Source of the DNA: Hyphomicrobiales bacterium
Lineage (GTDB): Bacteria > Pseudomonadota > Alphaproteobacteria > Rhizobiales > Beijerinckiaceae
Reading direction: 5' to 3'
NCBI GenBank assembly: GCA_027483895.1
Contig: JAIXTP010000013.1
Span: 1 to 64,000, forward strand
DNA length: 64,000 nucleotides
Position numbers and translations under genes: made by a program. Shown piece by piece: positions 1 to 9,808 of this stretch (positions are counted from its first letter, which is position 1; the number at the start of each line of letters is the position of its first letter). The notes beneath the pieces were generated by a model. It had not been told where the DNA came from and ran no database searches. It saw only the letters and a program-made list of their open reading frames with translations.

Positions 1-6
1 TCCCGA

Positions 7-609
7 ATGCGCGCGATCGTCATCCTCGTCCTCTCCTCGATCTTCGCTGCGACCCTGACGGCGCTCGCCGCGGCCGGGACCGCGGATCGACGCGAGCTCT
101 ATGAGGATTTCCCTGCCAATGCCGCTGAGCGAAGACTGCAGGCCCGCGGTTTCGGGCCGCCGCGCAATGCCGCCGAATGGGCGTTCGATCAGGTGCTCGG
201 CATCCTGTTCTCAGGGCATGAAAACGAGAACTGGTTCACTCTCGAAGTACTCCGCCCGAACAAGCTCGTATGGGTCGTCGGGAGCGACGATACGTCGGAT
301 CGGCTCACGAGCGCCTATCGCGCCGCCTTGGCCACGACGCCCTGCAGCATCGGCGCGGCGCGCGTCACGGTCGACGGCAAGAAGACCTGCGGTTTTTTCG
401 AAGTGCCGATGCTCTGCGACGACACCTCGCGCGGGCGGTATTTCAAGACGCTCCGCGCCTCCGACGAAGTCGTCGTCTTCCGGGAACTGAGCGTGGACGT
501 CCGCATGGTCCTCGAGGACGGCCGCTGGAAGATCGACGGCACGCTCTGCACGGCCGGCGAGGCCAAGGGTTTGGCGATCAATTGGGATCGGAAGCGTAGC
601 GGAAGATGA
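7..609 (+). CDS. Hypothetical secreted or lipid-anchored-free periplasmic protein
   Basis: A 200-residue protein whose first 26 residues form a typical signal peptide: MRAIVILV, then a hydrophobic Ala/Leu-rich core ending near AAAGTA. The mature part is charged and mixed, with three or four cysteines (for example in TTPCSIGAA, KKTCGFFEV and MLCDD) that could form disulfides in the periplasm. I recognise no family. The start lies 6 bases from the window edge, so an upstream start or operon partner cannot be excluded. The codon bias matches neighbouring genes, and antisense frames here look like shadows. Confidence 0.6.
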   Translation: MRAIVILVLSSIFAATLTALAAAGTADRRELYEDFPANAAERRLQARGFGPPRNAAEWAFDQVLGILFSGHENENWFTLEVLRPNKLVWVVGSDDTSDRLTSAYRAALATTPCSIGAARVTVDGKKTCGFFEVPMLCDDTSRGRYFKTLRASDEVVVFRELSVDVRMVLEDGRWKIDGTLCTAGEAKGLAINWDRKRSGR

Positions 610-640
610 CCCGGGCCCCGAGCCCCGCTCGTAGCCTTCC

Positions 641-739
641 GTCATTGCGAGCGAGAGCGAAGCGATCCAGCCGGCGCTCGGGAGTCCGCGCCCCGCGCCC
701 GGCATGGATTGCCGCGTCGCTTTCGCTCCTCGCAATGAC
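641..739. repeat. Palindromic intergenic repeat (rhizobial type)
   Basis: The ends GTCATTGCGAG and CTCGCAATGAC are inverted copies, and the inner parts (agcgaagcgatcca and its near-complement tggattgccgcgtcgct) continue the dyad, so the element can fold into one long imperfect hairpin. Repeats with these ends are scattered in many copies between genes in bradyrhizobia, methylobacteria and relatives. It carries no gene of its own. Confidence 0.75.
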
Positions 740-812
740 TGGGGAGGGACCATGCCGGAGATCAGCGCGCGGAGAGGGCGCCTCCGCTCTCCGTGTTTTT
801 CCGATTGACGCG

Positions 813-879
813 GGCCGGGCACCGCCCTAACTCCATCAGCGGGACACCTCCCCCCAACGGGAGGCGCCCATCTGCGAGG
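813..879 (+). promoter_or_regulatory. Candidate structured leader of serC
   Basis: The stretch before serC has a GC-rich hairpin: CCTCCC at 847-852 pairs with GGGAGG at 859-864. A conserved 'serC RNA motif' has been described upstream of serC in Alphaproteobacteria, and position and context fit it. I cannot confirm the consensus by eye, so this is a candidate only. Confidence 0.3.
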
Positions 880-894
880 ATGGAGAACATCGCG

Positions 895-2067
895 ATGACC
901 GCTGCGATCCCCGGCACCAAGCCGGCGAACCCGAATTTTTCGTCCGGCCCCTGCGCCAAGCGCCCCGGCTGGTCCCTCGAAGCCCTGAAGGACGCGCCGC
1001 TCGGCCGCTCGCATCGCGCGAAGGTCGGCAAGGCGAAGCTCAAGCAGGCCATCGACCTCACCCGTGACGTGCTGCAGGTGCCGGCGGACTACCGCATCGG
1101 CATCGTGCCCGCCTCCGATACCGGCGCCGTCGAAATGGCGATGTGGTCGCTGCTCGGCGCGCGGCCCGTCGATCTCCTCGCTTGGGAAAGCTTCGGCGAA
1201 GGCTGGGTCACCGATGCGGTGAAGCAGCTGAAGCTCAAGGACTCCCGCGTCCTCAAGGCGGGCTACGGCGAGATCCCGAACCTCGCCGACGTGAATTTCG
1301 ACAATGACGTCGTCTTCACCTGGAACGGCACCACCTCCGGCGTGCGCGTGCCCAACGGCGACTGGATCCCGGCCGACCGCAAGGGCCTGACGATCTGCGA
1401 CGCGACCTCCGCGGCCTTCGCGCAGCGCCTCGATTGGGCGAAGCTCGATGTCGTCACCTTCTCCTGGCAGAAGGTGCTCGGCGGCGAGGCGGCGCACGGC
1501 ATGCTCATCCTCTCCCCGCGTGCGGTGGAGCGTCTCGAAAGCTACGTGCCGGCCTGGCCGATGCCGAAGATCTTCCGCATGACCAAGGGCGGGAAGATCA
1601 TCGAAGGCATCTTCGAGGGCGAGACGATCAACACGCCGTCGATGCTCTGCGTCGAGGACTATATCGACGCGCTGCAGTGGTCGAAGGGCCTCGGCGGCCT
1701 CGATGCGCTGATCGCGCGGGCCGACGCCAACACCAAGGTCATCGCCGACTTCGTCGCTGCGAACGACTGGATCGACTTCCTCGCGAAGGATCCGGCGACG
1801 CGCTCCAACACCTCGGTCTGCCTCGTCTTCTCCGATGCGGCGGTCAGCGCCCTTCCGGCCGACGGCCAGGCGGCCTTCGCCAAGCAGGTCGCCTCGCTCC
1901 TCGAAAAGCAGGGCGTGGCCTATGACGTCGGCGCCTATCGCGATGCGCCTGCGGGCCTGCGCGTATGGTGCGGCGCCACGGTCGAGACCGCCGACGTGAA
2001 GGCGCTCGTCGAATGGCTCGCCTGGGCCTTCGCCGAGGCCAAGGCGGGTCTCGCCAAGGCGGCGTAA
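895..2067 (+). CDS. serC: Phosphoserine aminotransferase SerC
   Basis: Converts 3-phosphohydroxypyruvate and glutamate to phosphoserine, the second step of serine synthesis; cytosolic PLP enzyme. The N-terminus has [18 protein letters not shown], typical of the alphaproteobacterial form, and the PLP-binding lysine sits in [11 protein letters not shown] (Lys about 193). The product is 390 residues, normal for this subfamily. I chose ATG 895 because GGAG lies 9 bases upstream; the in-frame ATG at 880 (MENIAM) is the alternative. serA follows after a repeat-filled gap of 212 bases, and both genes point the same way. Confidence 0.95.
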   Translation: MTAAIPGTKPANPNFSSGPCAKRPGWSLEALKDAPLGRSHRAKVGKAKLKQAIDLTRDVLQVPADYRIGIVPASDTGAVEMAMWSLLGARPVDLLAWESFGEGWVTDAVKQLKLKDSRVLKAGYGEIPNLADVNFDNDVVFTWNGTTSGVRVPNGDWIPADRKGLTICDATSAAFAQRLDWAKLDVVTFSWQKVLGGEAAHGMLILSPRAVERLESYVPAWPMPKIFRMTKGGKIIEGIFEGETINTPSMLCVEDYIDALQWSKGLGGLDALIARADANTKVIADFVAANDWIDFLAKDPATRSNTSVCLVFSDAAVSALPADGQAAFAKQVASLLEKQGVAYDVGAYRDAPAGLRVWCGATVETADVKALVEWLAWAFAEAKAGLAKAA

Positions 2068-2077
2068 GGCCTCTTCC

Positions 2078-2219
2078 CCTTCTCCCCTCGCGGGAGAAGG
2101 TGCCCCGCAGGAGCGGATGAGGGGCGTCGGCGTGAGTCTCCGCCTCCGATCATCGGCCCCCGTCGCGTTTCCCCCTCATCCGGCGCTTCGCGCCACCTTC
2201 TCCCGCAAGAGGAGAAGGA
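2078..2219. repeat. Long inverted repeat between serC and serA
   Basis: Two arms of about 47 bases (2078-2124 and 2172-2219) are near reverse complements. Each contains a local hairpin of CCTTCTCC and GGAGAAGG. The arms carry the tags gcggatgagggg and cccctcatccg. The form is that of a non-autonomous palindromic element frequent in Rhizobiales genomes. It lies inside the likely serC-serA transcription unit, so transcripts would carry a large stem-loop. Confidence 0.7.
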
Positions 2220-2279
2220 CGCACGCCCCGCTTCGAGCCTGAACCTCAGCCGCCCTCAGGGCGCGCATCACCGGACGAC

Positions 2280-3875
2280 ATGACCATGGCCCCTCGCGTT
2301 CTCATCTCCGATGCCCTGTCCCCCGCCGCCGTCGCCATCTTCAAGGAGCGCGGCGTGGAGGTCGATTTCCAGCCGAACCTCGGCAAGGACAAGGACAAGC
2401 TCGCCGAGATCATCGGCAATTACGACGGCCTCGCGATCCGCTCGGCGACGAAGGTCACCGACAAGATCCTCGCCAATGCGACGAACCTGAAGGTCGTCGG
2501 CCGCGCGGGCATCGGCGTCGACAATGTCGACATCCCGGCCGCCACCGCCAAGGGCGTGATCGTGATGAACACGCCGTTCGGCAACTCGATCACGACCGCC
2601 GAACACGCGATCGCGATGATGTTCGCCATCGCCCGCGAGATCCCCGCCGCCGATGCCTCCACGCAGGCCGGCAAGTGGGAGAAGAACCGCTTCATGGGCG
2701 TCGAGATCACCGGCAAGACGCTCGGCATCATCGGCTGCGGCAATATCGGCTCCATCGTGGCCGACCGCGCCGTCGGCCTGCGCATGCGCGTCGTCGCCTT
2801 CGACCCCTTCCTCACGCCGGAGCGCGCGAAGGACATGGGCGTCGAGAAGGTCGAGCTGGAAGAGCTGCTCGCCCGCGCCGACTTCATCACGCTGCACACG
2901 CCGATGACGGCGCAGACCAAGAACATCCTGTCGGCCGAGAACCTCGCCAAGACCAAGAAGGGCGTGCGCATCGTCAACTGCGCCCGCGGCGGTCTCGTCG
3001 ATGAGGTCGCCCTGCGCGCCGCGCTCGACTCCGGCCATGTCGCGGGCGCGGCCTTCGACGTGTTCTCGGTGGAACCCGCGACGGAAAACCCGCTCTTCGG
3101 CCATCCGAACGTCGTCTGCACGCCTCATCTCGGCGCCTCGACCACCGAAGCGCAGGAGAACGTCGCGCTGCAGGTCGCCGAGCAGATGTCCGACTATCTG
3201 ATGCGCGGCGCGATCTCGAACGCGGTCAACTTCCCCTCGATCACGGCCGAGGAAGCCCCGCGGCTGAAGCCCTTCATCGCGCTCGCGGAAAAGCTCGGCT
3301 CCTTCGCGGGCCAGCTGACCGAGACGGGCATCAAGGAAGTCCGCATCACCTATGAAGGCTCGGTCGCCGATCTCAAGATCAAGGCGCTGACCTCGGCGGC
3401 CATCGCGGGCCTGCTGCGTCCGCTGCTCGAAGACGTGAACGTCGTCTCCGCCCCGATCGTCGCAAAGGACCGCGGCATCACGATCGAGGAGATCACGCGC
3501 TCGGCCGAGGGCAGCGACTACGACGCCCTGATCACGCTCACGGTCGTCACCGAGCGTCAGGAACGGTCGATCTCCGGCACCGTCTTCCATGACGGCAAGC
3601 CGCGCATCGTCTCGATCAAGGGCATCAAGACCGACGCCGAATTCGCTCCTGCGATGATCTACGTGACGAACGAGGACAAGCCGGGCTTCATCGGCCGCTT
3701 CGCGGGCCTTCTCGGCGATGCGGGGATCAACATCGCGACCTTCGCGCTCGGCCGCGATACGCAGGGCGGCTCCGCGATCGCGCTGGTCGAGGTGGACGGG
3801 ACGGTTCCGGAAACGGTGCTCGACCGGATTCAGAACCTGCCGGGCGTGAAGCAGGCCAAGGCCCTGAAGTTCTGA
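2280..3875 (+). CDS. serA: D-3-phosphoglycerate dehydrogenase SerA
   Basis: NAD-dependent oxidation of 3-phosphoglycerate, the first committed step of serine synthesis. The Rossmann motif GIIGCGNIGSIV lies near residue 145, the substrate-binding CARGGLVDE near 235, and the catalytic His in TPHLGASTTEAQ near 286. A middle ASB-type domain follows, then a C-terminal ACT domain (MIYVTNEDKPGFIGRFAGLL, about 457-531), which usually mediates serine feedback. At 531 residues it is the long, three-domain form. ATG 2280 is used; ATG 2286 is also possible. A strong terminator follows at 3914. Confidence 0.96.
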   Translation: MTMAPRVLISDALSPAAVAIFKERGVEVDFQPNLGKDKDKLAEIIGNYDGLAIRSATKVTDKILANATNLKVVGRAGIGVDNVDIPAATAKGVIVMNTPFGNSITTAEHAIAMMFAIAREIPAADASTQAGKWEKNRFMGVEITGKTLGIIGCGNIGSIVADRAVGLRMRVVAFDPFLTPERAKDMGVEKVELEELLARADFITLHTPMTAQTKNILSAENLAKTKKGVRIVNCARGGLVDEVALRAALDSGHVAGAAFDVFSVEPATENPLFGHPNVVCTPHLGASTTEAQENVALQVAEQMSDYLMRGAISNAVNFPSITAEEAPRLKPFIALAEKLGSFAGQLTETGIKEVRITYEGSVADLKIKALTSAAIAGLLRPLLEDVNVVSAPIVAKDRGITIEEITRSAEGSDYDALITLTVVTERQERSISGTVFHDGKPRIVSIKGIKTDAEFAPAMIYVTNEDKPGFIGRFAGLLGDAGINIATFALGRDTQGGSAIALVEVDGTVPETVLDRIQNLPGVKQAKALKF

Positions 3876-3913
3876 GCCTTCCGCAGGGCCTCGTGCCCGC
3901 CGGATGAAATGCC

Positions 3914-3946
3914 GATGCCCGGGCTCGTCCCGGGCATCTTTCGTTT
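3914..3946 (+). terminator. Rho-independent terminator after serA
   Basis: A perfect 10-bp stem, GATGCCCGGG with CCCGGGCATC, has the 5-base loop CTCGT and is followed by TTTCGTTT. It ends the serC-serA unit and separates it from the convergent transporter gene. Confidence 0.85.
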
Positions 3947-3972
3947 CGGGAGGGAGGCCGGTAAGGGGACGC

Positions 3973-4929
3973 TCAGCGCTTGCCGAGCCGCTCGGCGATG
4001 AGGATGCCGCCGAGCACCAACACGAGCGAGACCGCGTGGAAGGCCTCGAAGGTCTCGCCGAGGATCAGCACCGACAAGACCGCGCCGAAGGCCGGCACCA
4101 GATTGGCGAAGAGAGACGCGCGGCCCGGCCCGATCAGCTCCACGCTGCGCATGAAGAACATCTGCGCGAGGAAGGACGGGAAGATCGCGACATAGACCAG
4201 GATCGCCCAGCCCTTCGGCGTCGGCCAGATCAGCTCGCCCCGGAACGCCTCCAGCCCGACGAGGGGCAAAGACGTGACGAAGGAGACGATGGCCATGGCC
4301 GAGAAGAAGCCGAAACCGGACGTCTTCGGCCGGCGGCGCAGGGCGACCGTGTAGCCCGAATACATGACGCAGGCGATGAGCAGCCAGATGTCGCCGATGT
4401 TGAAGGACAGGCTGCTCAGCGCTTCGGGGTGGCCGCGCGTGGCGATCACGAGCACGCCGAACAGCGTCACCGACATGCCCGTCGCCTGCAGTTTCGTGAC
4501 CGGCGTGCGGAAGACGAGGAACGCCCCGAGCAGCGTGAGCACCGGGATCGAGCCTTGAAGGATCGTGATGTTGACGCCCGTCGTGTGGTGGGCGGCGAGG
4601 TAGAACAGCGCGTTGAAGCCGGTATAGCCCGCGATGCCCATGATGATGACGACGGGCAGGTGCCGGCGCAGTTCCGGCCAGTCGGCCGCCAGATTTCCGC
4701 GCGCGAAGACGGCGATCACGACGCAGACGAACATCCAGCGCATGCAGACGAGGAGCATCGGCGACACCTCGCCGACGGCCAGTTTGCCGGCCACGGCATT
4801 GCCGGCCCACATGAGCATGGTCGCAAGCAGCAGGACCGTGGCCTGCCCGAAGGCCCATCGGCCGGCGCGGTGAAAGATGGTCGGCACGCGGGGGATCCGT
4901 CCTGATCGAGGTCTCGGGCCGTGTGACAT
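3973..4929 (-). CDS. EamA/DMT-family membrane transporter
   Basis: Inner-membrane permease of the drug/metabolite transporter superfamily. It has about ten hydrophobic helices in two EamA halves, beginning with ATVLLLATMLMWAGNAVAGKLAVG, whose glycine-rich MWAGNAVAGK is a family hallmark. The substrate cannot be told from sequence. I used ATG 4929 (318 residues); a GTG at 4887 (VPTIFHRAGRW) is an equally reasonable start because neither has a strong ribosome site. It diverges from the amidotransferase gene at 5036. Confidence 0.85.
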   Translation of the reverse strand: MSHGPRPRSGRIPRVPTIFHRAGRWAFGQATVLLLATMLMWAGNAVAGKLAVGEVSPMLLVCMRWMFVCVVIAVFARGNLAADWPELRRHLPVVIIMGIAGYTGFNALFYLAAHHTTGVNITILQGSIPVLTLLGAFLVFRTPVTKLQATGMSVTLFGVLVIATRGHPEALSSLSFNIGDIWLLIACVMYSGYTVALRRRPKTSGFGFFSAMAIVSFVTSLPLVGLEAFRGELIWPTPKGWAILVYVAIFPSFLAQMFFMRSVELIGPGRASLFANLVPAFGAVLSVLILGETFEAFHAVSLVLVLGGILIAERLGKR

Positions 4930-5035
4930 GGCCCGCCCGGCGCCGCAAGGGCGGGGCGAGCGCGGCTGACCGGATGCTTCTGCAGGACATGCGGCCGTGC
5001 TATCCGGGCCGCAGCGTATCGAGGCCCCGCGATCC

Positions 5036-5899
5036 ATGTCCCTGCGCCTGCTCGTCGTCGAAGGAAACACCCGCCGGTCGCGCGAACGCCACCGCGCCGA
5101 TTACGGGCTCACGATGTCGGAGTCCTATGCGGAGGTTCTCCGCTCGATCGCGCCCGACGCGATCTGCGACATCGCCTTGCCGACGGACGAAGGCGCGAAC
5201 CTTCCGGATGCCGCGGGCCTCGAATCCTATGACGGCGTGGTGCTGACGGGCTCGCACCTCAACGCCTATGACGGCGGCCCGGAAGTGATGCGGCAGATCG
5301 AACTCGCCCGCGCGGTGTACCGCTCGGGCACGCCGATGTTCGGGTCCTGCTGGGGCATCCAGATCGGCGCTCTTGCGGCCGGCGGAGACGTGCGCAGGAA
5401 CCCGCTGGGCCGCGAACTCGGCTTCGCGCGCAAGATCACGGTCAACGAGGCGGGGAGGGCGCATCCTCTGCTCGATGGACGGCCCGCCGTGTTCGACGCG
5501 CCCGTCTCGCATCTCGACATCGTTGCCGCAATGCCCGCGGACATCGACGTGCTGGCCTCCAACGCGCCCACCCCGGTGCAGGCGGCGGAGATCCGCTCGC
5601 AGGGCGGCACGTTCTGGGGCGTGCAGTACCACCCCGAATTCGGCTTCGGCGAATTGGCCGCCATCATCGCCCGGTTCCGCGAGCCGATGATCGCGGAGGG
5701 CTTCTGCAAGGGGGCGGAGGATCATGCCGCCTATGTCGAGGATCTCAGGGCCCTTCACCGCGAGCCGGGGCGGACCGACGTCGCGTGGCGGCTGGGCCTC
5801 GACGAGGAAGTGCTGGATCCCGAGCGCCGCACGGCCGAGATCCGCAATTTCATCCGTTTCCGCGTGCGTCCGGAAAAATCGCGTCGCGGTCGTGCATAG
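5036..5899 (+). CDS. Class-I glutamine amidotransferase-like protein
   Basis: A stand-alone GATase1 domain that would hydrolyse glutamine (or a gamma-glutamyl compound) in the cytosol. The nucleophile elbow is GSCWGIQ (Cys about 115), and the His-Glu pair lies in QYHPEFGFGEL. The N-terminus LRLLVVEGNTRRSRERHR and the VVLTGSHLNAYD oxyanion region fit the GMP-synthase-like or PuuD-like group. The 287 residues include a charged C-terminal extension of about 70 residues after the catalytic domain. I started at ATG 5036, the first residue that aligns with the family. A terminator follows at 5951. Confidence 0.8.
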   Translation: MSLRLLVVEGNTRRSRERHRADYGLTMSESYAEVLRSIAPDAICDIALPTDEGANLPDAAGLESYDGVVLTGSHLNAYDGGPEVMRQIELARAVYRSGTPMFGSCWGIQIGALAAGGDVRRNPLGRELGFARKITVNEAGRAHPLLDGRPAVFDAPVSHLDIVAAMPADIDVLASNAPTPVQAAEIRSQGGTFWGVQYHPEFGFGELAAIIARFREPMIAEGFCKGAEDHAAYVEDLRALHREPGRTDVAWRLGLDEEVLDPERRTAEIRNFIRFRVRPEKSRRGRA

Positions 5900-5950
5900 C
5901 CTCATGGGGATGCTTGTCCTTCGAGGCGCGAGCGGGTAACTGTCCCCCGC

Positions 5951-5996
5951 AAGCCCCGGCCTTTCCGACTTGCGGATCGAGCCGGGCTTTTTCGTT
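5951..5996 (+). terminator. Probable terminator between amidotransferase gene and purA
   Basis: AAGCCCCGGC at 5951-5960 pairs, with one bulge, with GCCGGGCTT, and an inner TCCG/CGGA stem tightens the loop. A T-rich tail (TTTTTCGTT) follows. Confidence 0.65.
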
Positions 5997-6041
5997 CGAG
6001 GCGTGCCGCCGTGCCCGCCCGCCGATAAGGGATGGGACTTC

Positions 6042-7334
<1,293 letters not shown>

Positions 7335-7362
7335 CGCCCCCGACAGTTCCTCGCGAGGTCCC

Positions 7363-8712
7363 GTGGCCGACTATTTCCCGCTGCTCTCGCGCACCATCGT
7401 GAGCCTCGGCGACTCGACGCCGGACCAGCGCGCGACGGTCTATCGCCGAGCGCGGGAGGTTCTGGCCGCACAACTCGCCAAGGTCGAGCCGCCGCTCGAT
7501 GCGGCCGCGATCGAAGCCGAGATGACGGGCTTCGACGACGCCGTGTTGCGCGTCGAGCGGGAAGCGCGCCGTTTCGACCCGCCCTCGATGCGGGCGCCGG
7601 AGCCCGAACCGCCGCCGCCCCCGCCCGAGCCCGAACCGGAGCCGGAGCCTGAGCCGGAGGCACGCTCGCCCGAGCCGCCGCCGCCGCCGTCGCCCCCTGC
7701 CCGCAAGCCGATCGCGGTTCCGCCGCCTGCGCCTCTCGTGCCGCGAAAGCCTGCGGCGCCCGTCATCCGCGATGCGGAGGTCGCGAAGCCTCAGCCCGCG
7801 GAAGAGCCGGCCCCGACGCCCGCCACCGCTGCGCCCGAGCCCGAAGCGGACGGATCGTCCCCGGCCGATGCCGGGGCGGACCCGGCCGCGGTCGCCGAGG
7901 GCGATGCCGCGGAAGCGGCGCGCCCGCGCATCGAGCGGCGTGCGGACGGCGATCTTTCATGGGTCCGGCCGATCGTGCTCGGCTTCGCCATCGCGGCAGT
8001 AGTCATCGGCGTCGGCGTTCTGGCCTTCATGCTGCGCGACCGCCCGGCCGACTTCGAAAAACCGGCAACCGCTCCCGCGCAGGAAGAACGCAAGATCGCG
8101 GATCGGCTGCCCTCCGATGCGCCTGCCGACCGGCCGGCCGCACCCGGAGCCGCCGGTCAGGCCCCCGCCGGGGCGGGCGTTCCGGTGCAGGTCACGCAGC
8201 GCGCGGCGCTTTTCGAGGAGCCGCTCCCCGGCGCGACGGAAACGCGGACCACGCAGGGCCGCGTGGTCTGGCGTCTCGACACCAGCGAGGCGGACGTCGC
8301 GGTGCGCGCCACGGTCGAGATGTCGGGCGCGATCGGGTCCATCGAGTTCCGCCTGCGCCGGAACCGCGACGCCAAGTTCCCTGCGTCCCATCTCGTCGAA
8401 TTCCGCTTCGCGACTCCCGAGAACGGCGGCAACGGTCCCGTCCGCGATATCGGCGTCCCCGAAATGCGGCAGGAGGAGAGCGTCCGCGGCGCGCCGTTGG
8501 CGGGCCTCCCCGTGCCCGTCACCGAAAACGTCTTCCTGATGGGGCTCACCAATCTGCCGCAGGAGATCGAGCGCAACCGCGATCTGCTGCGCACCCGCAA
8601 CTGGATCCTGCTGCCGATCCGTTTCGCGAACGGTCGGCGCGGCGTGCTTCTCATCGAAAAGGGCCCCACCGGCGACCGCGTGGTGGCCGACGCCTTCCAG
8701 GCATGGCGCTGA
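7363..8712 (+). CDS. Proline/glutamate-rich single-pass membrane protein of unknown function
   Basis: A 449-residue protein starting at GTG 7363, 28 bases after the purA stop and probably co-transcribed. An N-terminal helical domain (ADYFPLLSRTIVSLGD to about residue 70) is followed by a low-complexity linker of Pro-Glu repeats (PEPEPEPEPE, about 76-105) and more Ala/Pro/Glu. One transmembrane helix (WVRPIVLGFAIAAVVIGVGV) lies near residue 203, and a C-terminal domain of about 180 residues contains GRVVWRLDTSEADVAVRATVEM. The order suggests a cytoplasmic N-terminus and a periplasmic C-terminus. Proteins with this layout occur next to purA in Rhizobiales, but I know no function. Confidence 0.75.
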   Translation: MADYFPLLSRTIVSLGDSTPDQRATVYRRAREVLAAQLAKVEPPLDAAAIEAEMTGFDDAVLRVEREARRFDPPSMRAPEPEPPPPPPEPEPEPEPEPEARSPEPPPPPSPPARKPIAVPPPAPLVPRKPAAPVIRDAEVAKPQPAEEPAPTPATAAPEPEADGSSPADAGADPAAVAEGDAAEAARPRIERRADGDLSWVRPIVLGFAIAAVVIGVGVLAFMLRDRPADFEKPATAPAQEERKIADRLPSDAPADRPAAPGAAGQAPAGAGVPVQVTQRAALFEEPLPGATETRTTQGRVVWRLDTSEADVAVRATVEMSGAIGSIEFRLRRNRDAKFPASHLVEFRFATPENGGNGPVRDIGVPEMRQEESVRGAPLAGLPVPVTENVFLMGLTNLPQEIERNRDLLRTRNWILLPIRFANGRRGVLLIEKGPTGDRVVADAFQAWR

Positions 8713-8720
8713 CGAACGAA

Positions 8721-8746
8721 AAAAGCCCGGCCGGAGCCGGGCTTTT
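8721..8746. terminator. Bidirectional terminator, purA unit / rpoH
   Basis: The perfect 11-bp stem AAAAGCCCGGC / GCCGGGCTTTT has the loop CGGA. It carries A-run and T-run arms, so it works on both strands. It serves the convergent ends of the membrane-protein gene and rpoH. Confidence 0.85.
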
Positions 8747-8767
8747 CCGCATGCGTTCCGCTCTCGG

Positions 8768-9670
8768 TCAGTCGGCGGCCTGAAGGGCCTTGCCGACTTC
8801 GCGGGCCGTCACGAGATCGCGCACCGCCTTCTGGACCTTCTCGAAGGCGCGCACCTCGATCTGCCTGACGCGCTCGCGCGACACGCCGAATTCCTCCGAC
8901 AGCGCCTCGAGCGTGATCGGGTCGTCGGCGAGGCGGCGGGCCTCGAAGATCCGCCTTTCGCGCTCGTTGAGCACGCCGAGCGCCTCGCGCAGGGCCGCGT
9001 GGCGGTGCGAGCTTTCCTCCTGCTCGGCGAGGATGTGTTCCTGGTTCGAACTCTCGTCGACCAGCCAGTCCTGCCATTCGCCTTCACCCTCGCCGTCGGC
9101 GCGGATCGGCGCGTTCAGCGACGCGTCGCCGCCGAGGCGGCGGTTCATGTCGATGACGTCCTGCTCGTGCACGCCGAGCTTGGTGGCGATGCTCTTCACC
9201 TGATCGGGGCGCAGATCGCCCTCGTCGAGCGCGGAGATCTGGCTCTTCGCCTTGCGCAGGTTGAAGAACAGCTTCTTCTGATTGGCCGTGGTGCCCATCT
9301 TCACGAGCGACCAGGACCGCAGGATGTATTCTTGGATCGACGCCTTGATCCACCACATCGCATAGGTGGCGAGGCGGAACCCCTTTTCGGGCTCGAAGCG
9401 CTTCACGGCCTGCATCAGGCCGACATTGCCCTCCGAGATCACCTCGCCGATGGGCAGGCCGTAGCCGCGATAGCCCATCGCGATCTTCGCGACGAGGCGG
9501 AGATGGGAGGTGACGAGCTTGTGGGCGGATTCGCGATCCCCGTCTTCACGCCAGCGCTTGGCCAGCATGTACTCCTCGTCGGGACGGAGCATCGGGAACT
9601 TGCGGATTTCGTCGAGGTAGCGGGAAAGACCGCCTTCCGCGACGACGACGGGTAGACTGGCGGATGCCAT
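8768..9670 (-). CDS. rpoH: RNA polymerase sigma-32 factor RpoH
   Basis: Heat-shock sigma factor that directs RNA polymerase to stress promoters. Region 2 is seen in EGNVGLMQAVKRFEPEKGFRLATYAMWWIKASIQEYILRSW (written here only by its two ends, EGNVGLMQAVK and IKASIQEYILRSW). The sigma-32-specific RpoH box lies in TTANQKKLFFNLRK, and region 4 is LEALSEEFGVSRERVRQIEVRA. The start is ATG 9670, with AGGAGG 5 bases upstream; the TTG one codon earlier is not needed. The 300-residue length is normal. Order rluD-like then rpoH on one strand is common in Rhizobiales. Confidence 0.96.
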   Translation of the reverse strand: MASASLPVVVAEGGLSRYLDEIRKFPMLRPDEEYMLAKRWREDGDRESAHKLVTSHLRLVAKIAMGYRGYGLPIGEVISEGNVGLMQAVKRFEPEKGFRLATYAMWWIKASIQEYILRSWSLVKMGTTANQKKLFFNLRKAKSQISALDEGDLRPDQVKSIATKLGVHEQDVIDMNRRLGGDASLNAPIRADGEGEGEWQDWLVDESSNQEHILAEQEESSHRHAALREALGVLNERERRIFEARRLADDPITLEALSEEFGVSRERVRQIEVRAFEKVQKAVRDLVTAREVGKALQAAD

Positions 9671-9808
9671 CAAGACCTCCTTCCGGGCCCCCGGATTCGG
9701 CGGGCCTCATGCGACCGCCGCGTGGGCCGGCCGCTCATGCGTGCCTATCATGAGCCTGAGCATGGCCGAAAGAGGGCAAAGAAGAATGAACGGGCACGGC
9801 CCTCGGAG

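Noticed and set aside
793-895. Upstream in-frame starts of serC (793, 880)
   Set aside because: Residues before 895 are not conserved in SerC, and ATG 895 has the best-placed GGAG.
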